This document shows positions 31,123-42,622 of a stretch of 64,000 bases of DNA, piece after piece. The stretch covers positions 17,981,405 to 18,045,404 of the forward strand of contig NC_092216.1 of assembly GCF_030445035.2 (NCBI RefSeq), written 5' to 3'. The translations under genes and the position numbers were made by a program. Under the pieces are notes generated by a model. That model was not told the origin of the DNA and did not search any database. It worked only from the letters and a program-made list of their open reading frames with translations. Source of the DNA: Dasypus novemcinctus. Its lineage: Eukaryota > Chordata > Mammalia > Cingulata > Dasypodidae. Position 1 is the stretch's first letter, and the number at the start of each line of letters is the position of its first letter.

Positions 31123-34100
31123 TGCTCGGAAAGGGGGAGGGGAGGGGCTTCGCGGTCAGCAGCCCCCGCGCGCACGCGACCTGCCACGCCGGCAGTGCTG
31201 GGGTCCTAACGTCGTCCCCATGGACCGGGAGGATGCCCTGCCTGGTGGGCCCCAGCGTGAGATGCCAGGCCAGCCATGTCCAGCCTCAGGGCCTGTGGCC
31301 TTCCTCCCGGGCCACGCGGCCTCCAGGAGAAGGGGGCCACTCTGGGCTGCCGCTGGCCCAGGATGCTTCCTGGCCCGGTGGCCTCGTGCTGGAGGCCGCC
31401 CTGGTCCCTGGGATGCACCGTCCACCTCCCAGCTCGAGCGGCACCAGGCAGGGTTTCCTCCGAGGCTCCTCCTGGAGGCCCAGATTTGATGGTCCATCGC
31501 CTTAGTCCTGTTCTCTTGGCCTCGCGGAAAAAGCCCTGGGACTCCCCAAGCCCGGGCTCTTGATTTCAGAGAGAGAGAGCGCAGCCGCGGGGCTTGCCAG
31601 CGCAGAGGGACCTGGGGGAAGGCGGCAGGGAGAGACGCGGGTGGAGGAGTGGCCACCGCTTGGGTCTTCCTGCTCTAGCCAAATTCCAACCCCACATGGC
31701 CCTGGGCTGTTGATACCACCATTTACCTACAAAATCAAGGTTTTCCTGCAATGACAACCTTGAGACAGGGCCATGACAGGATGAAAGAATAAGGGCCACA
31801 GAGAAAAAAAATGGAGATAAGTGTTCTAGAAAAGTCTAAGCCACACTGCCTGTAACCAAATCCAGAATAGAGTTCTGAGCTTCCCTGCAGCCAAGGCAAA
31901 AAGGACTAGGTGCTAACTCCCATAGCAGTTAGATCAAACTGGCCTTTTCATTTTTCCTATGAACCTCCCCAGCCTCTTAGAAGTGCCAGTCAAGTGCTTG
32001 GAATCATGGCCGGTCGGCCAGGGAGAGAGCGCTGTGGTGTGGTCAGCCCGTCAGCTCTGCGTCCTGGGCCCCCTCCCCATCCTTCCCCTGCTCTGACGCC
32101 AGAGAGGTCCCCAAGGGTCCCTCTGCACCACCCTCGGTCTCCATACCAGAGCTGGCGCCAGGCCCAGCTGGGCCTGAGCAGGGGGTGGCCCAGATGAGGG
32201 CACGGCGGGGGGCACCTTCCCCCTAAGAGAGCAGGTCACACAGCCCTCTGATGCCGGCGGGTGGCGGGTATCAAAGCCCTGGGAGCTAAGCCGCTCTCCC
32301 AGCCTGGAATTTCACAGCCCGGTGGCCGATCGTGAAGTCACGCGCGTGAATGGGCAGCTAACGGGGGACCCATCGGCCCCCAGAAGCCGAGATGAAGGTG
32401 CCGCCAAGCCCCCTGCCACCGCAAGTTCTCTTCATCTTCCCTCACTGCCATCAGGAGGCCGGGTTTGGGGGAGGAGCTGGCCTGCCCGGGCATGGTGGGC
32501 CTCGGGGCTTTCTGTGCCCTCCACCGCCTCGCCCACCGCCCCTCCAGCTCGCCCGGCGCCCTCTCCAAGGCGTGACGCCGCCTTCCCTTGCAAAGCTCCC
32601 TCCTGGAGGGCATGGCCTTGCCAGCCCTGGCTGGGTCTCTAGCCCCAGAAGCACGACACCCCTCGCCCATGGAGGGCCCCGCTCCCCGGAGGCTTCTCGC
32701 CCACCCTTCACCTCTAGCCTCTCAGCCTGCAGGCCGGCCCCCCAGGGCCCTTCTCTGGGAAGTCCCTCCTCTTGGTGGCTTACCCTTTCTCCCACTGGAC
32801 TGAGATCCTTGTCTGAACTGGTCTTGACCTTTCCCCCGGGACTGTCCCCTCCTCAGGAGCACTGGCATTCTCTGCCCCTCTGAATTTCCAGGACCTGGCA
32901 TGTAGTAGGTACTTAATCCATCAGTGTTTGTTGAATGACTGATCAGATTCAGATCCGTGGAGGAAACCAAGCAGCTTTCCTTTTCTGGAGTCTGTGTTCC
33001 TCCATCTCTTTATTCCGCCATCTGTCCATTGATTCCTTCCCACAGTCATTTGCCACTGAGAACTAGCTCTCTAGGGTGCCGTCAGAGCCAGGGGTGGCAC
33101 GACACCATGGATTTTGAGGTGAGGCAGGCTCAGCGTGCGTCCCAAGACTGGCACATGCCAGCTCTGACGTTCGGAGCCACTGGCTTTTCATGTGCCTGAG
33201 CCCAGTTCCCGCCCGTGTGGTGGAGGCAGTGGAGACCCTGGTGGAGAACTGGAGTGAGCATTAAGTGGGAAGTGGGTTCCCTCCCGCCGAGCCCAGTTCC
33301 CAAGCCCTCGTGACTTGGCGGCGCCTCGGGTGCCACCCAGATGTGCCCCCCATCCAGCTCCGGCCTAGCCCTGGCTTCCCTCTCGCTGGCAGCCCTGAGA
33401 GGCACTGCCAGCTGCGGGTAGAACCCTCCTGCCAGGAGGTGACAGAAGCAGGGCTCGGGGTCCTTGGAGACCTGGAGAAGAGCCCCCAGGGCCTGAAATG
33501 GGGCTGACAGCGAGGCGGGGGGAGGGCCGAGGCCCAGGCGGCCCTCCTCCGGGCGGGGCCGGGCAGCAGGAGCCACTTGCAGACCCCAGCCCACACCTCT
33601 GGCATAGGGGCCGCTGAGCGGGGCCCGGGGGTCTGCTCTACCCGCTCCGGCCGGCTCTGCTGCAGGCTCAGCGTTGGGAAGCGGGAGCTGGAGGGAGGCA
33701 CAAACAGACCCGTTTGAACCCCAGATTTGGCCTTGTTCCCCGGCCTGCGTGCCCGGAGCGGGACCTGTCCGCGCTTCTGTCTTAGCTGTCCCTGCATCGG
33801 GTGGCGACTTAGATTTGGTCTCTGAGAGAGGTCAGCTCGGAGATAGAGCTCCGCTCCTCTGAGGTCGCGGGGCCAGCAGCTGAGGCCAGGGCGCGGGTGC
33901 CAGCTGCAGACCCAGAGCCCCAGCCTGGAGGGCCCCAGGGTGCCTCTTGACAAGACCTGGAACCGCAGGAGGAGCTGGTGGAGGGGAAGGGAGAGGAAGT
34001 GGAAGGAAGCGATCGGGGGAGGCACCTTCCCAGGAGGGTACAGACCCCCTGCCCCTGGGAGGGGGCGTCTAAGCCCCCTTTTGTAGACGACACTGAGGCC

Positions 34101-34600
34101 CGGTGCTCACCCTGAAGCAGGGGACGGACCAGCCTGGGGGGTCTGCGCTCTTTCCATGCCCCTCCCTCAGGCTGGGGCCTCAGAAGGGAGACCTGAAGAG
34201 GCTGCCCCCAGGTCGCAGCATGAGTCTGAGGAGGGGACCCCTGCCCCCCCAGCTGAGCTCTCCTGAGCCAGCCACCAGGCAGTGGGAGAAAGCCCCACCC
34301 CCAGGGAGGGGTCTGCACCTGGGGTGGGGGCTGAGGGTCTTAAGACTTCGGACCAGCCCGGCTCAGAAGGCGAGGGCAGATGACCCTGGCCACTTAACCC
34401 TGTCCTCCCAGGACTGGGGGCGTGACCCCTGCCCACACTGTCTTGGGCTCCTTTAATTAACTACCCAGCGCTGGCCGAGCCAGAGCCTTCCTTCCACCCC
34501 TGGGAAACGCAGCTAAACCTGGAGGGAGCCTGACGCCCCTTCCCCGGCCGAAGCCTGATCGTCACCTTGTCACCTTGAAGCTTGCCTCCGAGGTAAGGGC
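31123..34600. other. Intergenic upstream of SLC38A8, no recognised gene
   Basis: GC-rich DNA with many unsupported open frames on both strands. A MIR/L2-type end (CCTGGCATGTAGTAGGTAC and TGTTTGTTGAATGA) is visible at about 32890-32942. Nothing else was recognised. Confidence 0.5.
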
Positions 34601-34609
34601 TAAGGGGTG

Positions 34610-34870
34610 GCGCACTGCCAGCCACAGAAGCCCGCCGGAAGTGGGGGGGGATTGGGGGGGTGGAGGGAGAGTGGCCTGAGATGGGGGGGAGGAGGCGGGG
34701 GTGTGGAAGAGAGGCCTGGGGAGGGGGTCAGGGTCGTGGTGGGGTTGAGTGGCTGGAAAGGGTGAGGCTAAAGAGGGGGAGGGAGGGGGCGGTGCTGGTT
34801 TGTGGGGAAGGGCTGAGGACCACACGCTGGGGGCACGTGGAAGTGCCACGGTGTGGATGGGGGAGCGGAG
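34610..34870 (+). promoter_or_regulatory. G-rich tract upstream of SLC38A8
   Basis: Runs of 4 to 8 G recur at short spacing over 250 bp, ending about 110 bp before the SLC38A8 ATG. The + strand could form G-quadruplexes. Promoter function is inferred only from position. Confidence 0.4.
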
Positions 34871-34977
34871 GTGAAGAAAGAGGAGGACCAGACCCGCTGG
34901 TGGGACGCATCGCGTCTCAAGAACTCTCCCTTGAGCTGGGGAGGCCCGCCCCGCGCCCTCCGTCTGCGCCTGCAGCT

Positions 34978-35190
34978 ATGGAAGGCCCGAGAAACGGGGC
35001 CCGGCCCGGGCCCGAGGACCCGCGGCCCGGGCCCGAGGACCCGCCTCCGGCTGCGGCGCCCCCCGGCCTGTCAGCCCTGGGTGCCGGCGTCATCCTGCTC
35101 AAGTCGGCCCTGGGCACCACCGGCCTGCTCAGCTTCCCCTGGGCCTTCGCCAGGGCAGGCGGCGTGGGCCCTGCGCTGCTGGTGGAGCTG
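34978..35190 (+). CDS. SLC38A8: SLC38A8 exon 1
   Basis: It begins with ATG (MEGPRNG) and ends VELV-type text before GTGAGT, phase 0, 71 codons. It encodes a proline-rich N-terminus and the first membrane helix ([16 protein letters not shown]). Compared with the human SALGAGLL the motif has one additional residue, from what looks like a doubled ACC codon. A 21-bp perfect tandem repeat (35002-35022, 35023-35043) doubles RPGPEDP. Confidence 0.88.
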
Positions 35191-35222
35191 GTGAGTGCCG
35201 GGGCGACGGGGGGCGGCGGGGG

Positions 35223-35251
35223 CTGCGCTGCTGGTGGAGCTGGTGAGTGCC
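35223..35251 (+). repeat. Duplicate of exon 1 end and splice donor
   Basis: These 29 bp repeat 35171-35199 almost exactly, including the last exon codons and the GTGAGTGCC donor, 52 bp downstream. Use of the second donor would shift the frame. Confidence 0.85.
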
Positions 35252-36379
35252 AGGGTGGCAGGGATGGCAGGGGCCTCGTGCGCTGGTGTGGACTGGCACG
35301 CGAGCCTTATGAACGGCCCCTTTGGGATTTTGTTTTCTTTCCCGCTCGGCGAACAGGGGGAAAGTTAATCCCACAGTGGTCCCGGCACAGAGCATCCCCC
35401 ACGGCCCCTGCTGGGTCCGACCCGCAGCCCCGCGGCGCGAGGTAGAGATGGCGCCAAGCCCCGTCTGGCTGGCAGGCCACCATCCCGCCTGCGAGTGACC
35501 ATTGTTGGCTGCTGGCCTCAGCGGGGTAACTGAGAGTCCTAAATCAGGGCCTGCGGCTCAGGCCTCCTACTGATTGTGACAAGCCACGCGCGCGCTTCGC
35601 ACACACTCGGGCCAAGGCGCAGGAGCCCGCCCCTCCCCGGGTGCTGTAGGTCAGGTCTGCATTCCCCTCCCAGAAAGCCACTGCGGGGCCAGAAGAGCCT
35701 CCCGCTGTGCACAGGGCCTTCTTCTGGAAGATTCTTCCCCCCTCGATGCCCAGCCCTCCCCCCTCGATGCCCCGGCCTCCCGTGCCGCCGGCTCAGTCTC
35801 CTCTGCTGCCTCCCAGAGGGTACTGGTCCTTGAGTTCCAAGTCGTCCCGGCTGCTCTCATCTCCGCAAAGACCTTTCCGGGCAGGTCGCCTTACAGGCTC
35901 TGGGGGCCAGCCGGTACCCCAGGAGGGGCATGGTTCTGTCAGCTCCTGGGGCAAGAGCGGCGAGACGAAGGACGGGGTGGGGGGCCCAGGGGCAGGGTAG
36001 GCCAGGGTGGGCCCCAGCAGAGGAAGCAGTATGGACAGGGGTCCCGTGGCAGGGACAGGATGGCGGTTTCCCACGAGCGAGGCACCTCAGTGCCCTGTCC
36101 AGTAGGTACGCTGTGGCTTCTGGAGGAACGCGGCAAGAGCCACGGGCAGCGGCCTGGGCTGGTGGCGTCTGAGATTTCTGCAGAGAGTTGGGCGCAGTCA
36201 GGCCAGGAAGGGCTCAAAACCCCCGCCCGGGCACCCGGGGCTGGTGCTCGCCCTTGGTGGGGGCATCCAAATTGTGCAAAGCCTTCTGGCACCTTCTTAC
36301 AAAGCGCCCCGATGCCTCCTCTGTGACCCGGTCACTCTAGCCCGGGGCGTGTGTCTGAGAGAAGTGACAGCTGTGTCCT

Positions 36380-37470
36380 CCAAGAGCCTCGTTCTAGAAC
36401 ACTCCGTGCAGCATTGTTCACAGAAGCTGCAAACTGAAAACACCCCCGATAACAGAGCACCCGTAGGAGGAAACCACCGATGCCCGCACCAAGGCAGATG
36501 CTCCGCATGGCCGTGCCCGGTGGGAGAGGCTGACATGGAAGGACGCGGCCATGGAAACGTGGCCCATCCCTGGTGGTTTCTGGGGACGGGCTGGGGGCAG
36601 GCACGGCCTGGGAAGGGTACGAGGAACTTCCGGGAGGAGGCGTTGTTCTCGCTCCAGAGGGGTTTGGCTTGTCCTGGGATGTTTGATGTAACTCTTCAAA
36701 CCATACAGTGAATGTTTGTGAGTTTCATTCGATATAAACTTTTCCTTACAAGGGAGAAAAAGGGCTGAAAACAAATGCCAAGCTCTAATTTGTGATAGGC
36801 ATGCCCGGGAAAAGCACACTGATGCCTGTACCTCAAGATGCATCGAAACATCACTGTGGGGAAGTGGACTTGGCCCAGTGGGTAGGGCGTCCGTCTACCA
36901 CATGGGAGGTCCATGGTTCAAACCCCGGGCCTCCTTGACCTGTGTGGAGCTGGCCCATGTGCAGTGCTGATGCTCATAAGGAGTGCCGTGCCACACAGGG
37001 GTGTCCCCTGCATAGGGGAGCCCCACGCGCAAGGAGTGCACCCGTAAGGAGAGCCGCCTAGCGCAAAAGGAAGTGCAGCCTGCCCAGGAATGGCGCCGCC
37101 CACACGGAGAGCTGACACAACAAGATGACGCAACAAAAAGAGACACAGATTCCTGTGCCGCTGACAACAACAGAAGCGGACAAAGAAGAAGACACAGCGA
37201 ATGGACACAGAGAGCAGACAACAGGGGTTTGGGGGCGGGAAAGGGAGAGAAATAAATAAAAAATAAATCTTTAAAAAAACAAAAACAAAAACAAAAAACC
37301 CTCACTGTGGTTTGATGGATACACAGAGGGAAAGACACAGCAATGTGAGAAAGCAGGACCGCCTGTTCAAGGTAGAATGCAGGTAGTGGGGTGTGCATGT
37401 TCACTGGAAAATTCTTTCAATTTTCTTATATACTTGAAATTTTTCTTATAAATGTTGGGGAAAAGCATTT
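36380..37470 (+). repeat. LINE-1 3' fragment, split by a SINE
   Basis: The left part (GCAGCATTGTTCACAGAAGC and following) and the right part after 37310 (GTGTGCATGTTCACTGG, AATTCTTTCAATTTTC) fit a forward LINE-1 3' end. The DAS SINE at 36859-37301 interrupts it and so is younger. Confidence 0.5.
36859..37301 (+). repeat. DAS-type tRNA-derived SINE
   Basis: It has a tRNA-like head with A-box (TGGCCCAGTGGGTAGGGCG) and B-box (GGTTCAAACCCC), a long body with AGAGCCGCC and GACAACAGAAGCGG, and an A-rich tail. The 9-bp duplication TCACTGTGG flanks it (36851-36859, 37302-37310). Confidence 0.88.
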
Positions 37471-37544
37471 AAGCTGAAGGAAAGGGAGCACTGGAGAAGG
37501 AGTTTGGAGAGGGAGCACTGGAGGAGTCCTGAGGGTACTAGTGG

Positions 37545-37740
37545 ATGCTGCCACCCTTCCTTGAGCGCCACCCTGTGCCAGACTTTGTTCAGTCCTAATG
37601 GGTCACCGCCCCCGTGGGGTAGGTGGTGCTGCCCACCTTCACAGGTGCAAAAGCAAATGCGAGCGATGGCCTCAGGCCGCAGAGCAGGCACGTGGCAGCT
37701 ACAGACCCAGCCCAGGTAGGGCTGCTCTGCCTCTGGTTCC
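37545..37740 (+). repeat. Possible MIR
   Basis: CACCCTGTGCCAGACTTTG, then a gap, then GGGTAGGTGGTGCTGCCCACC-like text and CAGGCACGTGGCAGC have the order of a MIR element. Diverged. Confidence 0.4.
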
Positions 37741-37959
37741 TGGCCCCTGCCCCTGAGCTGTGCCACATTGGGGGAGCAGCTCAACCTCTCTGGGTTTTTG
37801 AAGCCTGCTCCATTCAGCTGGAACAGGATGGTATGAACAGAATGGTATGAGCATCCCAGATTTGTAACCTCGTAGCCGGTGAGCCACCTGGCCGTGGGGG
37901 CCGCACGGGGCCGTGGGGGTGGCCGGGGCCAGCCCTGGCTCCACACTCTTGCTCTGCAG

Positions 37960-38158
37960 GTGTCCTCGGTCTTCCTCGTCAGCGGGCTCGTGGTCCTGGG
38001 CTACACGGCCTCCACCAGCAGCCAGGGCACCTACCAGGGCGTGGTCCGCGGGCTGTGCGGCCCCGCCGCGGGCGTGCTCTGCGAGGCCTGCTTCCTCGGC
38101 AATCTGTTCATGATCTCCGTGGCCCTGCTCCAGGTGATCGGGGACCAGCTGAAGAAGC
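37960..38158 (+). CDS. SLC38A8: SLC38A8 exon 2
   Basis: Between acceptor CTCTGCAG and donor GTAAGT; phase 0 to phase 1. It encodes [18 protein letters not shown], the conserved [13 protein letters not shown] loop and [20 protein letters not shown], that is helices 2 and 3. It aligns with the human protein without gaps. Confidence 0.92.
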
Positions 38159-38429
38159 GTAAGTCCCTCTGCTGCGCGGAGCCCCCTCCCCCAGCAGAGA
38201 CCACCCGGGAGCTCCCGGCGAGGGGGCTGGGACTCGTAGTGACAGCACGATGGGAGGCGCTGTGGCCAGGCCACGTGGGGACACCCCGAGCGACAGATGA
38301 CAGAACGAGCCCGCCAGAGGGAGCCCCATGGAGAGGTGGCACCTTGGATTCAGGACCCAGTCTTGACCCTCAGGGTTCCCTAACACCTCCCTCTAAGCGC
38401 TGCTGCCCGCACCCTACCCAGCTGGACCT

Positions 38430-39290
38430 GCTTTCTGGTCATTTTCATTCCTTTCAGACGGTTTCAGAATTTTCCCTGGGTTGTCTGCTTGGATTCAGGC
38501 ACTGTCTAGAACCATGCTTCATGTCCAATCGCATGGGAATTTTCTAGATTATCTTTTCAGTTTCTACTTTAAAGGCATGGCGGTCAGAGAACATTCTCTG
38601 TAACATTCCAGTCATTTGAAATGTCTTGAGACTTGTTCCAACACGCCGGGCATGCTTTGGTGTGCATTTGGTGCGCTCTTGGAAAGGACGTGTGTGCTGC
38701 GTTGTTGTGTGCGATGTTCTAGAAAGGTCTGTTGTCGAGATGGTCAACAGTTTTGGACAGCTCTCCCATAGCTTACTGATTTTTTTTTTCTAATTATCCT
38801 ATCAATTTCTGAGAGAGGGGGTGTTAAAATCCCAACTCTGATAATTTGTCTGTTTCTCCCTTTCCATCAGATTTTGCCTCGTGGATTTTGAAACTCTGTT
38901 GTGAGGCATGTGCGAATGAAGAGTCAATCCCCTTGGTTATGAAAAATCGTCCATTTCTGTCTCTGGGGGTTCTTCACCATGAAATCTACCTTATCCGATA
39001 TTAATGTATAGCTCCAGCTTCGTGACTATTTGTGCCTGCACAGCGTTTCTCTTTCCATTGTTTACTTTGAACCCATGTGGCTTGGGATTTTAAGATGCCT
39101 ATCTCGTGGGCAGCATATGGTCAGGTCTGGCTTCTTTGTCCATTTTGACAATCTCAGGCTTTAATTGGAGGGCATAGACTTTTAGACGGGAATGTAATTA
39201 CTGTTGGATTTAGGTCTGCTGTTTCGCTATTATTTTCTCTCTTCTCTGTCTTTTGAACCATGACTGAAAAGGTCTGTGGCTATGAGAGAT
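38430..39290 (-). repeat. LINE-1 ORF2 fragment, reverse orientation
   Basis: The + strand is the complement of mid-ORF2: GGTCAGAGAACATTCTCTG, TTGAAATGTCTTGAGACTTG, GTGCTGCGTTGTTG, GAGAGAGGGGGTGTTAAAATC, CCTTATCCGATATTAATG and GGGCAGCATATGGTCAGG all occur in the known order. Stops are frequent. Confidence 0.75.
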
Positions 39291-39299
39291 TGAAATGAA

Positions 39300-41413
39300 A
39301 CGCTTCCATCTCTTGGGAAACACATCTTATCCCCCAAAGCCCCAAGGATCATATATCTGCACTCCAGGTGTGAATGGGCACCAAAAATGCCCCCCTGCCT
39401 GCCAGTGGCAAGTAGAGTTCACCTCCATTTCACCTCCAGTCAGCTGGCAGTGTTGCTAGGTTAAGAAGGATTCTGAGGCTGTATTCAGGCTTGGTAGTAG
39501 AGTGCCATTGCTTAGAGCATGGATTAGGGTATGGGTCCCCCAGCTCTGGGTGCTTGGTCGGGTGGAGACCATACTGCTTAGGAGTGTGCGTTTGTGTGTT
39601 CAGGGAATGTGTCTTTGTTTCCACCCTGGGAGTGGGGAGGGGAGGGTCTCCTCTGGGTGGGTGCTTGGCGGAGTCATTGCTGAAGTCGGGTGCAAATGAT
39701 TTGAATGCAGTGACTGGTACTGAGGACATCGAGGAGCGGGCTCAGCAAGGGGCCGCTGTAGCCCTCCCGTCAGCCGGTTTCCTGGCTGCAGGGGTCGGCT
39801 AGATAAGACGGCCACGCGGAGGTGGGAAGCCCCCCAGAGGCTCCATGCCCGCGGACGCGCTCACTTGGCTCCCACGCTGTGTCTGTGGCCTGGCAGTGGC
39901 GCCCAGCCCTCGCAGGCTGGCAGGGCACTTGCTCGTGAGCACGAGGAAGAGGGTTCTGTGACGGCTGAGTGGATGTCACCGGAGTGGATGTCTAAGAGGG
40001 AGCAGGAGCGTGGGGGGCGTGTCCCAGCCTCCTTCCGCTCTTCCCTTCCCCACCTCCCTCCTCCCTTGCATTCCTCTCTTTGCACTGGATTACGCATGGT
40101 CCCCGCTGTGTAGACATCGCTGTCCTAACAAACTGAAAGCAGACAGAATTCAAGGTCAGTTCAGCACTGGACAAGTCGCTAGTCGGATGCTCAAGGCAAT
40201 TTATTCACTTGCTTAATTGCCAGCTGCCAGCATGCCCCGGAACCAGGTCAAGGGCACCCAAGGTGTTTAAAAGTGGAGCGGACAAGAGTCTCTACGGTGC
40301 CTCTGCCGAGGGGCCCGGAGGAGGCGACAGGGACCTTTAAGGGGAGCTCGGGTGCTGGACCAAGGCGGCACCAGTGGAGGGCCTGCAGCCGGTTGCAGCG
40401 CGGTGGCGGGGTGGCCTCAAGGCAAGGCCTGGGCACTGGGGCAGGCAGTCAGCACCCCGGATCAGCCTTCCCCTCGTGCCGCGTGCTCAAGCAGCGTCCA
40501 CTGGGATTTTACGCCTCCAAGGTCCAACCGTCACCATTTTATCGAGGGAGGGCAGCCCTTGTCTGGCATCAAGCCAGCCCATAGCTCGTCTTTGCACAAA
40601 TGTCGGTCGGCGCTGTTACGAAAGCACGTTTTTCCCAATTGGTTTACATTCCCTGTTGACACTATTTTGGGGATTCAAGGCTTTAATATCCTTTCAATAC
40701 ACAACGGTCTCCGTGGTTCATGGGCGCTCCTTTCCCCTTGGGCTCTGCACCCCCTGCCCTTGAATCGGGGTGGCTCCGCAGCGGCTTTGGCCAGCAGGAC
40801 ACGGCGGCATGGGGCCAAGCCAGCTCGGGGCCGGGCCTCGGTCGCTCGGGCAGCTTTGGCCGTGGCTTCGTGGGCTGTGAGCTGCGGTGGGAGAAGGTGC
40901 CTCTGCTGCTGGAGAGACCCCAGTGGGATCTCGGCGAGAGGGTGTCGCCGCCTCAGGCCCCGCAGACCCTCCCTGTGCCACGAGGGCCCACTGAGTCCTG
41001 CCCCCATCACTCCCCACCACACCACGTGCTACAAGGAGGCGGTGGCTCTAAGCCACTGCGTTCTGGGGCCAGGCAGCCGCTTAGAGCTACCCCCCGGTGA
41101 TGTGGCCCCGAATCCACCCCCAGCCCTGCTGGGCCCCACGCACCCAAGTTCCATGGCCGAGCACCGAGGGCCGTGCACCAGGCAGCTTGTTGCTGCCCCT
41201 CTGGCACATGGAACCCGGAGCACGGGGTGCTGGGTGCGCGTTTATCGAACGAGTTCGGGTGGGGGCCTGTGCCCCCATCATACTCATCACCCTTCAGGGT
41301 CCCGAGGTTGACTTGGTACCCACAGCAGCCCCCCGACCCTTCGAGGGCCCAGGGCTGGGTGGGAGGGCCGGGGGCACGGGCCTGTGCTGCAGCCGCCCCC
41401 TCTCCCCTGCCAG
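39300..41413 (+). other. SLC38A8 intron, no recognised exon
   Basis: GC-rich intron with long unsupported frames on both strands. No helix-coding exon or known repeat recognised. Confidence 0.45.
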
Positions 41414-41546
41414 TGAGCGCTTCGCTGCTGCCCGGCAGCCCGCCGCCCTGGTACGCTGACCAGCGTGTTGCACTGACCCTGCTCTCCGCACTGGTCCTCC
41501 TGCCGCTGTCGGCCCCGCGCGAGCTCGGCTCCCAGAAGTACACTAG
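41414..41546 (+). CDS. SLC38A8: SLC38A8 exon 3
   Basis: Between acceptor CCCTGCCAG and donor GTACGG; phase 1 to phase 2. It encodes [17 protein letters not shown] and then [20 protein letters not shown] and KYT, matching the human loop and helix 4. No damage seen. Confidence 0.92.
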
Positions 41547-41754
41547 GTACGGGGGCGCGGGCGTCCGCGCAGCGCCTTCTGCCTGCCTGGCCCTGGGGAA
41601 GGACTTCCCGTCCAGAGGAGGGTGGACGCTTCTACAGGACACGAGGAAAGCGTGCTGGAGGAACAAAGTCCACTACCCGGCAGGTCAGTGGGGGCTGCTG
41701 GAGTTGTGGTATTCAGTCGTTCTACACTTGGTTTTGCATGCAGCGGCATATAGC

Positions 41755-41985
41755 GGTGAGAGATGTACACACGGGCACAGGTGCACACACTGGCACACGG
41801 ACACCTGCAGGTGTCCCCCGATACACGCCCCAATACACAGCGTGCGCAGGCACACACGTATGTACACACAAGGATATGCACACAGACACAGAGGCACACG
41901 GGTGCACAGATGTACACACAGAGGTGTGTACACACAGCCCCACAGATGCATGAGACACAGACACAGATGCACACGTACTTTTCAC
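41755..41985 (+). repeat. CA-rich degenerate simple repeat
   Basis: About 230 bp of ACACACGGGCACAG-like and GTACACACAG-like units in an SLC38A8 intron. Confidence 0.85.
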
Positions 41986-42520
41986 TTTATCGTCCGAGGC
42001 TTTGCATCCACTTTTGAAACAATTAAAACCTGGCAAAATTATCCCGGGAAGTTTCCGTAATTCCTTTTTCCTTGCTGTAGGCTTTTCACCTTGGGAGTAG
42101 AACAGAGGTATGGCGGGCGGAACACTGTGCCTCCTCGGCAGCCCCAGCCCCTTGCTGGGCCAAGCTGGGGCTCCCACATGCCTCCGAGGTGTGGCTGAGC
42201 CCAGGGAGGGTCCTGCCTGGGCTGCCACCCAGGCCACCGGCCAGCTCTGGCCAGCGAGGTGGAAGCTCCTCACGCTGCCCTGTTACTGTGACCCGACAAG
42301 TCTGATTTCCTCTGGGCCCGAGATGGCCTTACTGCCGTCCCCGTTGTCCAGACAAGGAGCCGAGGCTCCCGGGGTGGCCTGCTTTGCCTAATACCCCATA
42401 GCAAGGGGCAGAGCTGGAATCAGAGCCCGTGGGCCTCCTGGCAGGCCCTCTGACCCGTGCCTCGGGGCATGTGCCCCCTGCCTGATGGGGCACCCCTGAC
42501 GCGCCCCCGCCTTGTGCAAG

Positions 42521-42622
42521 CTTCCTGGGCACCTGGGCCGCCTGCTACCTCACCCTGGTCGTCGTGCTGCATTACTACTTCCCGCCCGAGGGCCTGGTCC
42601 GCCAGCCGCACCTGTCGCCGAG
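42521..42622 (+). CDS. SLC38A8: SLC38A8 exon 4
   Basis: Between an acceptor ending GTGCAAG (a weak, purine-containing tract) and donor GTGAGT; phase 2 to phase 2. It encodes [20 protein letters not shown], helix 5, and [12 protein letters not shown]. Two residues shorter than human in the loop, otherwise intact. Confidence 0.9.

Noticed and set aside
33261..34025. 254-codon minus-strand frame upstream of SLC38A8
   Set aside because: High GC content makes long chance frames common; no domain, splice or conservation evidence.
36859..37301. tRNA gene call at the SINE head
   Set aside because: The A- and B-boxes belong to a SINE with body, A-rich tail and target duplication; no intact cloverleaf was assigned.
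40352..41311. 319-codon plus-strand frame in an SLC38A8 intron
   Set aside because: Low-complexity GC-rich translation ending before exon 3; no recognisable motif.
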